64,000 nucleotides of DNA from PCPOR2b sp965220385 (GTDB lineage: Bacteria > Poribacteria > WGA-4E > PCPOR2b): assembly GCA_965220385.1 (NCBI GenBank), contig OZ244825.1, positions 1,240,001 to 1,304,000 on the forward strand, in the 5' to 3' direction. Numbering within the stretch: position 1 is the first letter of the stretch; every line of letters begins with the position of its first letter. Shown here in pieces: positions 35,801-43,811 of this stretch. Both the position numbers and the translations under genes were made by a program. The notes below the pieces were generated by a model. It was not told the origin of the DNA. It searched no databases and worked only from the letters and a program-made list of their open reading frames with translations.

Positions 35801-38594
35801 CTTTGAGACCAACCCCGATAAAACTGAATACAATCCGGGGGAGATAGCCAATCTGCTCCTGAGAAGTCCGTTTCAGCAGGCACATGCCCTGATTATCGTC
35901 GAGGCGCCGAAAGCCAATCAGTACCATTGGGTTCAAATTGAAAACGGTCAAGGGATTTTCCCTCTCCAAATCAGTGGAGACATGACACCACGTGTGCCGG
36001 TACATGCGCTGCTTTTGCGGGGACGACTCAAAGGGATGGAGATGGATGAAAGAAGCACAGTTGATGCTGCCAAACCGATTGCCATGGCAAGCACCGCTTG
36101 GATTCAGGTCAACCCGCGGGATAATCAGCTCAAGATTGAATTGGATCATCCCGCCCAAAATCTGCCCGGCGCATCTATGCCGTTGACCGTTAAGCTCAGC
36201 GATCCGGATGGAAACCCGTTAAGCGGCGAAGTCACCCTCTGGTTGGTAGACCGGGCGGTCCTCGCCCTTGGTCGAGAGAAACGGCTTGATCCTGTACCTT
36301 CCTTCATTGACGAGGTGAAAGCACACCTCCGCATTCGCGACACCCGAAACGAGGTCGTCGGAGATCTAACCGTGAACGAAACCCCCGGCGGGGATGGCAT
36401 AAGCCTCCACTATTCCGCAGGCGACGCAATGTTTAGCAAGGTAACGGTACGGAAGAACTTCCAGTCCGTTCCCTATTACAATCCCTTTGTGCAGGTGGTT
36501 GACGGTATTGCAACGCTTAGCATTGACCTGCCCGATAATCTGACGGATTTTGCTGTCCGAGCGGTGGCGACCGACGGCGCTGCCCGTTTCGGTTTCGCAA
36601 AATCCGTCCTCTCCATCCGTCTGCCATTGATTGTTCAGTCTGCGCTGCCGCGCTTTGTGCGTCCAGGCGATAGTTTTGTCGCAGGTGGTATCGGTCGGGT
36701 CGTTGAGGGCGAAGGCGGACCGGGACTCGTCGAACTTCAGGTGGAAGGATTAGAAGTGGACGGTGAAACGCGTCGATCGGTAGACTGGGTGAAAGATCAG
36801 CCCGAACAACTTTACTTCCCGATGCAGGTTGGGACGTCCGCTTCCCCTGATGGCGAAGCCAGTCAGGTGAAGATTCAGCTCGCTGTCAAGCGAGAAGTCG
36901 ATGGCGCGATGGATGCCTTTGAAGTGACGCTGCCGGTCAAGAATGACCGCGAAAGACGTCGGTTGGAAACCTTTGTACAGATGAAACCGGAGGCAACAAT
37001 CTCCTTCCCGTCCTTCGAGGAAGAGCCCAGACCGGGAACGGTTCGCCAATCTGTGCTGTTGACTTATCAACCCGCGTTGGTGAAGATGTTATCGGGACTC
37101 GATTACTTGAAGCGTTACCCGTATCACTGCACCGAACAGCGTATCAGCCAGTTGATGCCGGAGTTGGCACTCAAAGACCTGCTCGACCAGATCGATCGGG
37201 GGGATCGTGCGGAAGCAATTAATTTATCAATGCGAGAGAGTTTTACCTATCTGGAGAGCGTACTCCAGCCGGACGGGCTTTATAGCTATTGGCCCGGTTC
37301 CGATAGTTATGTCAGCTTAACTGCCTATGTAGTAGAGTTTCTGCTGATGGCGAAGGCGCAGGGGTACGAATTTAACCAAATTCTCTTAGAGCGGGGGCTT
37401 CATGCACTGCGGGCCTCCCTGCGCTCAGATTATAGTAATTTTATTGATGGTGAATCCTATGTTGAGCGTGCCGAGGCACTCCACGCTTTAGCCATGGCAG
37501 GTGACTTCCAAGATACCTACGCGCATGACCTACTTGCTCGTGCCTTGACGATGGACCTCTACAGTGAGGCTAAGGTCCTATACGCCTTTCTCCGGGAGGC
37601 ATCAGATGAGACCGAGGCGATCAATCGGATCCGTGACGATCTCTCACAAAGTTTGATCTTCGCGCTCCGCAACGGGGAGGAAGTCTACCAGGGGCTGCAG
37701 TATCGCGCGAGAAGCTGGGGCGGGTTAATCAACTCCAGCGAAATTAAGACCCTCGCGAGCGTCGTCAGATCGCTCTATACCGCTTCCTCGCAAGAGCCGA
37801 AAACCCAGCTGCTAATTAACGAGTTGGTTGCCCGTGGAGACAAAAACGGTTGGGGAAGCACCAATGCCAATGCCGCCGCCCTGCTTGCTTTGGGTGAAGT
37901 ATTTCAGCTGCAAGAACCGCTCGCACAGAGCCATCAATTACTGCTGCGGTTTGGGGAAGAATCTGTAGAACTTGATACCGCTGGCAAGAGTATAAGTCAG
38001 TATGAAACTGTTACTTCTAATCCCGGTGATGTGCGATGGAAAGCGGGACCCGCCGATACACTGCCCCACGTGCGATTAACCGTAGATTATGTGCCAGCAG
38101 CCCCCGGCGATCAGGTCACCGGAAAGAACGAAGGATTCGTTGTCGAGCGCCGGATCCAGGTTATTCAGGGCGATAACAAGCCACCCCTTGTACGCTCCGT
38201 TGAGGCGGGCAACGCCATCGAACTGGAGATGGGAACTATTGTCGAGGAGCACATCCGTGTAGTAAACCCGGAAGACCGGCATTATGTCGCAGTGGCTGCA
38301 CCGTTTGCCGCCGGTTTTGAGCCGATGAATCCGAATCTCGCTACCGCTCCAAAGACAGCCAAACCCGCCGGGACGATGACACAGCAACCGGCGTACGCGC
38401 AGTATAAAGATGACGAGGTTATCTTCTATTACGATACCCTTCCAAAGGGGGCTTACGACTTTTATTTTCGGCTGAGAACGAGTATTGCGGGAAGTTTCGT
38501 TCATCCGCCGGCGGAGGCGGCGATGATGTATCGAGAAACAGTCCGTGGTCGCTCCGATGGAACACGCATTATCGTCAGACCGAATCAGGACTAA
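32847..38594 (+). CDS. Bacterial alpha-2-macroglobulin family protein with thioester motif
   Basis: 1915 residues, a giant envelope protein thought to trap attacking proteases. The signal peptide is ATIIASLTLIMLNVAWGAFG, with no lipobox, so it should be periplasmic or secreted rather than lipid-anchored like E. coli YfhM. Macroglobulin-type domains follow: TERPVYRPEEPVYIKGYVR near 630, FEIQLTGPDTVPTDRAF, and an A2M family block with LPDNLTDFAVRAVATDG near 1230. The thioester motif CTEQ is at residue 1428 (YPYHCTEQRISQ), followed by the all-helical complement-like domain. ATG at 32847 is chosen (GGAAGGGAG upstream). The usual penicillin-binding-protein partner gene pbpC is absent beside it. 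Confidence 0.92.
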   Translation: MKTKATIIASLTLIMLNVAWGAFGQEGVTVVPEIFLRGYDPITVFLSETVTQNAGEPADNPGELLQIVPEHPGEYRWLDGKTLQFLPTVRWPPLRRFTLAASGVTHTLVTLMAAPTDISPSGGSRELEPIQEILLSFADPINIDALSAMLRFEVRQVPGYVANNASKVPGTVHLTRADFSVKEIERKTIRDAVQYQITFDTPIPYGRVLTMTLQLSLDDRLKGALIRHTFATQTTFRLTGIGCGNVIFPVAAKGSVYPIDQPLQGRADGEPLFLEFSHELGEISMPTVKQLVRFEPAVKNFRFELSGRRLNLHFNPETDQSYRLTLQETDVADRNGRNLSTLGDTSLYFYYTHADPYLEWRQSRGILERYGAQKFPMEGRGEERVDLRIYKLDPLDRNFWPYPDKPLRVDEEVRPPGPGEEPGFATNMPKHIQLLGSPVVSRLIPLPMKDRAGSLRFGLDLKTLLTKISGADQPGTYLLGYRKIGSSTQRAYARIQVTDLSLSTVEEEYAVNFVVTSLSTGAPVVGAKVLVEGRYYRDSQEVWKPIISGVTDSTGQYRYVHTGKLEAYLRRIVISHQGDVLTLNPAKPPPHFLDNHWYGSRRGWLAWLRRDPRQIKDKPTQKAHIFTERPVYRPEEPVYIKGYVRSRHKGILKYEDNRAISLVVEGPGDKEWRYAVTFTEHGSFYYKFDEKELPTGRYRATILDDVKRKSLASVDFSKESYRIPRFEIQLTGPDTVPTDRAFTLTMTADYYAGGRVVGQAVHWEVTQFLHTFKTPDQYPGFLFSTDQRFSDGTPFRGTGSSKQAVTDENGSAMLELNPALDPDGRARRYVVHATVRGADEQTVTASKRVLAAPAFILGLKLDRFLKDTLIINPEVLALDHEGKPLEGLEFHLRLKHRQWHSYLKESDFTTGKAEYVTDVVDVPLMQKTLISTAEPTVLSFPVEETGIYVVEIAAQDRLGRRQSVSADLYVAGDTAVAWEKPQANVFETNPDKTEYNPGEIANLLLRSPFQQAHALIIVEAPKANQYHWVQIENGQGIFPLQISGDMTPRVPVHALLLRGRLKGMEMDERSTVDAAKPIAMASTAWIQVNPRDNQLKIELDHPAQNLPGASMPLTVKLSDPDGNPLSGEVTLWLVDRAVLALGREKRLDPVPSFIDEVKAHLRIRDTRNEVVGDLTVNETPGGDGISLHYSAGDAMFSKVTVRKNFQSVPYYNPFVQVVDGIATLSIDLPDNLTDFAVRAVATDGAARFGFAKSVLSIRLPLIVQSALPRFVRPGDSFVAGGIGRVVEGEGGPGLVELQVEGLEVDGETRRSVDWVKDQPEQLYFPMQVGTSASPDGEASQVKIQLAVKREVDGAMDAFEVTLPVKNDRERRRLETFVQMKPEATISFPSFEEEPRPGTVRQSVLLTYQPALVKMLSGLDYLKRYPYHCTEQRISQLMPELALKDLLDQIDRGDRAEAINLSMRESFTYLESVLQPDGLYSYWPGSDSYVSLTAYVVEFLLMAKAQGYEFNQILLERGLHALRASLRSDYSNFIDGESYVERAEALHALAMAGDFQDTYAHDLLARALTMDLYSEAKVLYAFLREASDETEAINRIRDDLSQSLIFALRNGEEVYQGLQYRARSWGGLINSSEIKTLASVVRSLYTASSQEPKTQLLINELVARGDKNGWGSTNANAAALLALGEVFQLQEPLAQSHQLLLRFGEESVELDTAGKSISQYETVTSNPGDVRWKAGPADTLPHVRLTVDYVPAAPGDQVTGKNEGFVVERRIQVIQGDNKPPLVRSVEAGNAIELEMGTIVEEHIRVVNPEDRHYVAVAAPFAAGFEPMNPNLATAPKTAKPAGTMTQQPAYAQYKDDEVIFYYDTLPKGAYDFYFRLRTSIAGSFVHPPAEAAMMYRETVRGRSDGTRIIVRPNQD

Positions 38595-38948
38595 AGACAG
38601 AGCCCGTAAATATCAGCGAGAATACGACCCACAGCCCCTAGATTGTGGTTGCCCAACTCATCAGCGTTGCAGATGCTGGCATGTGGGCGCGGCATCCTGC
38701 CTCGCAATAGAAATTATGGTGAACAATATAAGTATGTAGACGTTTACCAATAGTGTCACTTATCGAAGCCTCATCAAGTCCCCCTGACAAGTGGTACATC
38801 CCGATTTATCGGGGGGGATTTAGGGGGTTGGTTGTATATCGAAAGTGTATAAGTAATTATAGGATTCACCATAACATGGAGAACACAGACGAATCCGGTT
38901 AGAAGGTTGAAGTCCTAACCATCTAAAATGGTCACCTGAATTGACCTT
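38595..38948. other. Gene-free interval with a CCCGATTTATCGGG palindrome
   Basis: About 350 bp between the macroglobulin gene and the first DUF6785-like gene. The palindrome CCCGATTTATCGGG (38800-38813) is identical to the one at 19427-19440 and is followed by a G-rich tract. No credible gene was seen, and the promoter of the next gene was not resolved. Confidence 0.5.
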
Positions 38949-40862
38949 ATGCAAAAGACTCCTGTCACCTATCAAAGTGGTTTAACCCTCAAATCCTTCC
39001 TGCTTGCCCTTGTACTCATTCCCTTCAATATTTGGTGGCTTATCGAACTTGAAGTAGTTCGTGTCGGTTACCCAACCATCATCCATCCCCAGGCAAATGT
39101 CATCTTTATCATCTTCTGGCTCCTTCTGATTGGATATCTCCTTCACAAACTCTCTCCGCGACTTGGTATTTCTCAGCAAGAACTACTGACTGTCCACTTC
39201 ATGCTCTGTATTGTTTCCTGCCTCTGTTCATGGGATATGTTGCAGATTCTAATGCCAATCATGAGTTATCCCTTTCAGTTTGCAACCCCTGAAAACGATT
39301 GGCGTAACCTGTTTTGGCGGAATATTCCAGAGTGGCTTACTGTTTCGGACCCCAAAACCTTACTCGGCTACTATGAAGGAGATTCAAGCCTCTACACCGC
39401 CCGTCACTTGAAAGCGTGGTTCACACCGGTTGCAGCGTGGAGTTCATTCATATTCGTGTTAATGCTCGTGCTGCTATGTATTAACACCCTACTGCGAATC
39501 CAATGGACTGAGCATGAGCGACTAAGTTACCCACTAACGCAGCTCCCACTGGAGATGACCAACCCGCGGCTACGTTTCTTCAGGAATCGGCTGATGTGGA
39601 TCGGTTTCAGTATCGCCGCGCTGATTAGTATCGTTAATCTGATTCATTCCATCTACCCTCTCATTCCATACATCCCGGTCAAACGGCAGGGGATAGGTGG
39701 GGGCATCCGCGTCTCCTTCTATCCATTCGTTATCGGTATGAGTTTTATGATGCCGAGAGATCTGCTTTTTTCATGCTGGGTCTTTTTTTGGCTCTACAAG
39801 ATTGAGTTGATGGTCGGTGATATGATGGGCTGGCAGAATCTCCCCCGTTTCCCTTACGCTGCTGAACAGGGCTTTGGGGTGTATATGGGACTGTTGATTT
39901 TCGCGCTCTGGATCGGTAGATCGCATTTCATAGGGTTGGTACGCCATATATTTACCGCTTCCAGTTCGCGTTTTCAACTGGATGATAGACGTGAGCCGAT
40001 GCCATACCGCTTGGCTGTGATAGGCATCGTGTTTGGTTTGATCTTCCTGACAGTTTTCTCCTACAAAGCCGGTATGTCGCTTTGGGTGATACCCATTTTC
40101 TTCGGAATCTATCTCCTATTGTCGATCATGATCACCCGACTGCGTGCGGAGTTGGGATTCATCGTCCATGGTCACGGGTACCGTCCGGGTATCGATCCCC
40201 ACACCATGATCGTTACCGGGTTTGGCACTTGGCAACTTACCACCAATACGCTCACCGTCTTTTCGATGTATATGTTTTTCAACCGTGCCTACTGGGTTAA
40301 TCCGATGCCGGAGAGTCTGGAAGCGTTCAAGATGTCGGAAAGGCGCAATATCAATCTGCGCCATACATCGATTGCTATCCTACTCGCAACAGCTATCGGA
40401 TTGGTTGTCAGTTTTTGGTTCCTACTCGACGCCTTCTACCGACACGGGCATGACTCTGCGCATTTTCATCCACATTCGCTGTGGTATGGGCGTATGGCGT
40501 ATGGGCAACTCGAAAATTGGCTGAACTACCCCCGTGAAGCTGACGCTCCTGCATTAGCATTTATGGCCGGTGGATTTGGATTAACAGCAATACTGATGTT
40601 TTTACGAACCCGATTTCTGTGGTGGCCCCTGCACCCGCTCGGTTATGTAACCGCGGATAGTTGGGGGATGTTCAACCTATGGTCCTGTATCTTTGTCGCT
40701 TGGGTGATTAAGACAGTTATCTTGCGATATGGTGGGCTTGGCTCCTATCGGCGTGCGGTTCCTTTCTTTCTGGGCGTTGCGCTCGGAGATTATATCGTCG
40801 GGTTTATCTGGAGCATCTTGAGTATCGTAACCAATTATCCACTTTATAATTTCTTTCCCTAA
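38949..40862 (+). CDS. DUF6785-like polytopic membrane protein (copy 1)
   Basis: 637 residues with roughly a dozen membrane helices and no signal peptide. It belongs with the two proteins at 52.7-56.9 kb. Shared landmarks are the N-terminal LTLKSFLLALVLIPFNIWWLIELEVV, FATPENDWRNLFWRNIPEWL, the loop EHERLSYPLTQLPLEMTNPRLRFFRNRLMWIG, LFSCWVFFWLYKIE, ITRLRAELG and the C-terminal GVALGDYIVGFIWSIL. From memory the family corresponds to DUF6785/DUF6784 proteins of Planctomycetes, Verrucomicrobia and Poribacteria. A transport role is plausible from topology but unproven. The next gene starts 30 bp downstream and encodes a membrane-anchored coiled-coil protein, a possible partner. Confidence 0.8.
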   Translation: MQKTPVTYQSGLTLKSFLLALVLIPFNIWWLIELEVVRVGYPTIIHPQANVIFIIFWLLLIGYLLHKLSPRLGISQQELLTVHFMLCIVSCLCSWDMLQILMPIMSYPFQFATPENDWRNLFWRNIPEWLTVSDPKTLLGYYEGDSSLYTARHLKAWFTPVAAWSSFIFVLMLVLLCINTLLRIQWTEHERLSYPLTQLPLEMTNPRLRFFRNRLMWIGFSIAALISIVNLIHSIYPLIPYIPVKRQGIGGGIRVSFYPFVIGMSFMMPRDLLFSCWVFFWLYKIELMVGDMMGWQNLPRFPYAAEQGFGVYMGLLIFALWIGRSHFIGLVRHIFTASSSRFQLDDRREPMPYRLAVIGIVFGLIFLTVFSYKAGMSLWVIPIFFGIYLLLSIMITRLRAELGFIVHGHGYRPGIDPHTMIVTGFGTWQLTTNTLTVFSMYMFFNRAYWVNPMPESLEAFKMSERRNINLRHTSIAILLATAIGLVVSFWFLLDAFYRHGHDSAHFHPHSLWYGRMAYGQLENWLNYPREADAPALAFMAGGFGLTAILMFLRTRFLWWPLHPLGYVTADSWGMFNLWSCIFVAWVIKTVILRYGGLGSYRRAVPFFLGVALGDYIVGFIWSILSIVTNYPLYNFFP

Positions 40863-40892
40863 TAAACTATCGTTAGAAAGCAGGTGTTGAAA

Positions 40893-41441
40893 ATGATTAA
40901 AGCAGGTCCCAGCATCAATATTCCGTCTGAAAAACTGAGAATCAGTTTAATTCTGTTGGTTGTGTCAGTTTTGCTCGTCGTAACCGGTTTCTATTTTGGC
41001 GCTCGCTGGGCTTCCCAAGAACTGTTAAGTGAGAGCCGTCCCGATCAATTGGCAGTAGACCTCGAGCAGAAAAGAGTGCAACTCGAAGAGTGGGGCAACG
41101 GTTTCCTCCATGAATTTCCTGACGTACCCGCGGTCAAGGCAACAGTCGATGCCTATCAAGAACTCCTAAGTCGAGTGATTGACCGAAACGAGCGTTTGCG
41201 GCAAGAAGGTATTTCAATGAAGAAACGCATAAAACAACTCACTCAGTTTGCGAAGGAAACTGTGGGCCCTATAACTGAGCGTACCCGTTCTGATGAACTT
41301 CACTTGGAGTTGATGCGCGAAAACACCGATTTGAAGATGAAAATTGACCGCTACATGCACGCAGATTGGATGTTCCCGCTCCCAATTTATCTGTTAGGGT
41401 TGGATAAAAAAGAAATGCGGGCACTTCAAGAGCAGTTATAA
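40893..41441 (+). CDS. Membrane-anchored coiled-coil protein, hypothetical
   Basis: 182 residues. A short cytoplasmic N-terminus leads into one helix ISLILLVVSVLLVVTGFYFGARWA at about residues 18-41. The rest is charged and heptad-like (DLEQKRVQLEEW; RVIDRNERLRQEGISMKKRIKQL; LELMRENTDLKMKIDRYM), so a coiled coil is likely outside the membrane. It ends FPLPIYLLGLDKKEMRALQEQL. ATG at 40893 is preferred over an in-frame GTG at 40884, with AGGTG upstream. It follows the DUF6785-like gene by 30 bp. No homologous family is recognised. Confidence 0.7.
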   Translation: MIKAGPSINIPSEKLRISLILLVVSVLLVVTGFYFGARWASQELLSESRPDQLAVDLEQKRVQLEEWGNGFLHEFPDVPAVKATVDAYQELLSRVIDRNERLRQEGISMKKRIKQLTQFAKETVGPITERTRSDELHLELMRENTDLKMKIDRYMHADWMFPLPIYLLGLDKKEMRALQEQL

Positions 41442-41540
41442 GAATCCAAAGATAGATATCAATGGAAGGGTTTTTTGCAATGACACAGCTGTACAGTTCA
41501 ATGACTTCGGGGCATCTAAGACAAACGAAAGGAGTATCCG

Positions 41541-42263
41541 ATGGGTAAGCTAGATGGTCAAGTTGCTCTCATCACGGGAGGCAATAGGGGGATCGGCAAA
41601 GGCATCGCACGCGGCTTGGCGCACGAAGGGGCGACCCTTGTATTGGCTGCACGGGGTGTGGAAGAGTTGAATCAGACCGCTGAGGAATTGAGGGAAGCTG
41701 GTACCACTGTCCTCGGCGTGCCAACTGATGTCACCGATGAAGCGCAGATTGAAACGTTGTTCGAGCGCACGATGGAAACGTTCAACCGATTGGATATTTT
41801 GGTGAATAATTCGGGTGCGTTCGATGGTGGTCCGCTTGACGAACTTTCAACCGAAGCGTTGGATAATGTGCTTTCCGTCAATCTCCGTGCGCCCTTTCTG
41901 TGCACACGCGCGGCGATGCGCATTATGAAACGGCAGGGCGGCGGGCGTATTATTAATATCGGGAGTATATCTGCACAGCGTGTTCGACCGGGAGCGGGAC
42001 CGTACTGCGCCAGCAAGTTTGGGATTTGGGGGTTGACTCAGGTGACAGCATTGGAGGGGCGTCCACACGGAATCGTCGCGAGTTGTCTGCACCCGGGGGC
42101 CACACAAGTCAGAGATCTGCCGGAAGGCGATGAACGGGAAGACCTGATGCAGGTGGACGAATTAGCTCAAGCTGCAGTGTTGATGGCGACATTACCGCCG
42201 CATGTGAATATGCTTGAAGCAAAGGTTGTACCTGTGCAGCAGCCGTACCTCGGTCGAGGCTAA
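41541..42263 (+). CDS. Short-chain dehydrogenase/reductase (SDR)
   Basis: 240 residues of the classical SDR fold. The cofactor motif is TGGNRGIGKGIARGL near residue 12. NNSG is near residue 90. The catalytic Ser, Tyr and Lys are visible in IGSISAQRVRPGAGPYCASK. The length is typical of classical SDRs. AAAGGAG precedes the ATG. It stands alone between the coiled-coil gene and an oppositely oriented operon. The substrate is unknown; NAD(P)-dependent oxidation or reduction of an alcohol or keto group is expected. Confidence 0.9.
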   Translation: MGKLDGQVALITGGNRGIGKGIARGLAHEGATLVLAARGVEELNQTAEELREAGTTVLGVPTDVTDEAQIETLFERTMETFNRLDILVNNSGAFDGGPLDELSTEALDNVLSVNLRAPFLCTRAAMRIMKRQGGGRIINIGSISAQRVRPGAGPYCASKFGIWGLTQVTALEGRPHGIVASCLHPGATQVRDLPEGDEREDLMQVDELAQAAVLMATLPPHVNMLEAKVVPVQQPYLGRG

Positions 42264-42330
42264 TTACGTTCGGAGGTGCAACATAAGTGGTTCTTCAGGA
42301 GCGTTATAGTGGATTTTTTCGGTTGGCTTC

Positions 42331-43800
42331 CTACCGTTGAAAGGACACAAACTGGAAGGCGTAAAGTTTTGTATCACGCAGAACGAAGCGCAGCCGAACT
42401 GACTCGCCGATCACCTCACTCAGATCGTCATTGCTTTTCCAAGTTACAGTTTTGCTGATGGCGTTTCCTACCACCGGATCTGCCTCTGCGAGTCCGAAAC
42501 CGGGCAACGGTTGTCCATCCGTGTCCTGAATTTCGACTTGGAGCCAGCCCCCGGCACTGCCATTGAGATTCAATTCGAGCCGATTACCGCCAAATTGGAG
42601 CACCGGCGTGGTAAATTGACCGCCGCCAAACCCTGCGTCCGCAGACACGAACCCGTCTCGCCGCATGCGCGCACAAAAGAGGCTGCTGGAGCGTCCAACA
42701 TCGTCGGGGGCGGCGGCGTGGTTGTGAGCCATGCCAGCGTAGTAGAGCCACAGCTCATCATCCACAGGGATGAGCCATGGATTCGCGAAGATCATCCCGC
42801 TGTGAACTTCATTGTCCATTCCGTGCTGCAGGAAAGGGCGGCGCTCCCCCTGACGTTGCCAACTGATGCCATCGCGGCTGGTCAGTAGCTGGGTGTCCAT
42901 GGTCGCGGGAAAACCTTGCTCGCCCCAATGGTAGTAGACCGAGGGAAACATCAGATACACATCTTGGGCGCTTTCATATTTCATGGCGCAGCTGGTATAG
43001 TAGTCGATGCTTGGACGTTGGTCATCAAACCTTGACGGCACGGGGATATTCAGGTCCTCTTCATCTGCTTCCAGAACGATCTGTGTAGGCGACCAAGTAC
43101 GGAAATCGGGTGAGGTGATGCGACCGATGCTCCGATAAGCGACCTTGCCAGCTAGAGCAGCCTCTTCGGAGCTTTGCGTCTCTCTGACCCGGGTGTAGCC
43201 GACGTAGCATTTGAAGGTATTGTCCCAGAAAAACATGTTTTGAGTGTCACACGACTGATTGGGTGGGTTAGGCTGGTTGGGATACGGCTGCCAGTGAATG
43301 CCATCGGGTGAGTGCATTGCCCAGAGTCCGCCCCGCAACCCTCCGGCGATCTGCAAATCAGTAGGTCGGAACTTGCTCCACAGCTTGTAGCGTTCATCGG
43401 CTGGCGCCCGATCGTCGCGATACACAGTAGCGCCCTGCGTACTCTGCCGTTCGAGATGAGGGGCAACGATGTTGGTTTCGGTGGAGCCGCGAAAGGGGAT
43501 AAGTCCGAGGGACGGCTTTTCCCAGTGAATACCATCCTCTGACTCGGCGTAGCAGAGGCGGCGGGCACCCTCCTGAGGCAGCCCAACATCGACGAGAGCA
43601 TCATACCAGAGGCGGAATCTGCCATCGGGTTCGCGGAAGGCGGTGCTGTAGGCACCTATACCCTTGGCTTCCCACGGTCGATCTGCTACAAGCACCGGAT
43701 CGGGATCCTGAGTGGGTGGGTTCATACTCAGCTCGACGCCGTCGCAAGTCTGAAAAAAGCGTTTGTCGATAAAGAGTTGTTTGTGGGTGCCAATGTCCAT
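42331..43800 (-). CDS. Glycosidase-like five-bladed propeller protein (GH32/43-like)
   Basis: 489 residues, no signal peptide seen. Motifs such as FREPDGRFRLWYDAL, ESEDGIHWEKPSLGL, MHSPDGIHWQPY, SPDFRTWSPTQIV and TSRDGISWQRQGERR repeat the DGxxW pattern of GH32/GH43-type propellers. ELWLYYAGMAHNH belongs to the same fold. The C-terminal 90 residues look like a separate beta-sandwich (LNLNGSAGGWLQVEIQD). The catalytic acids cannot be fixed by eye, so it may be a glycosidase, phosphorylase or non-catalytic relative. It is last in a four-gene minus-strand operon, 11 bp after the aminotransferase gene. Confidence 0.78.
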   Translation of the reverse strand: MDIGTHKQLFIDKRFFQTCDGVELSMNPPTQDPDPVLVADRPWEAKGIGAYSTAFREPDGRFRLWYDALVDVGLPQEGARRLCYAESEDGIHWEKPSLGLIPFRGSTETNIVAPHLERQSTQGATVYRDDRAPADERYKLWSKFRPTDLQIAGGLRGGLWAMHSPDGIHWQPYPNQPNPPNQSCDTQNMFFWDNTFKCYVGYTRVRETQSSEEAALAGKVAYRSIGRITSPDFRTWSPTQIVLEADEEDLNIPVPSRFDDQRPSIDYYTSCAMKYESAQDVYLMFPSVYYHWGEQGFPATMDTQLLTSRDGISWQRQGERRPFLQHGMDNEVHSGMIFANPWLIPVDDELWLYYAGMAHNHAAAPDDVGRSSSLFCARMRRDGFVSADAGFGGGQFTTPVLQFGGNRLELNLNGSAGGWLQVEIQDTDGQPLPGFGLAEADPVVGNAISKTVTWKSNDDLSEVIGESVRLRFVLRDTKLYAFQFVSFQR

Positions 43801-43811
43801 AGAGGAGGTCC

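Noticed and set aside
32847..38594. Repeat-rich appearance suggesting a phage or rhs element
   Set aside because: The thioester motif, the macroglobulin family blocks and a signal peptide identify a normal alpha-2-macroglobulin gene. No phage or toxin-type signatures are present.
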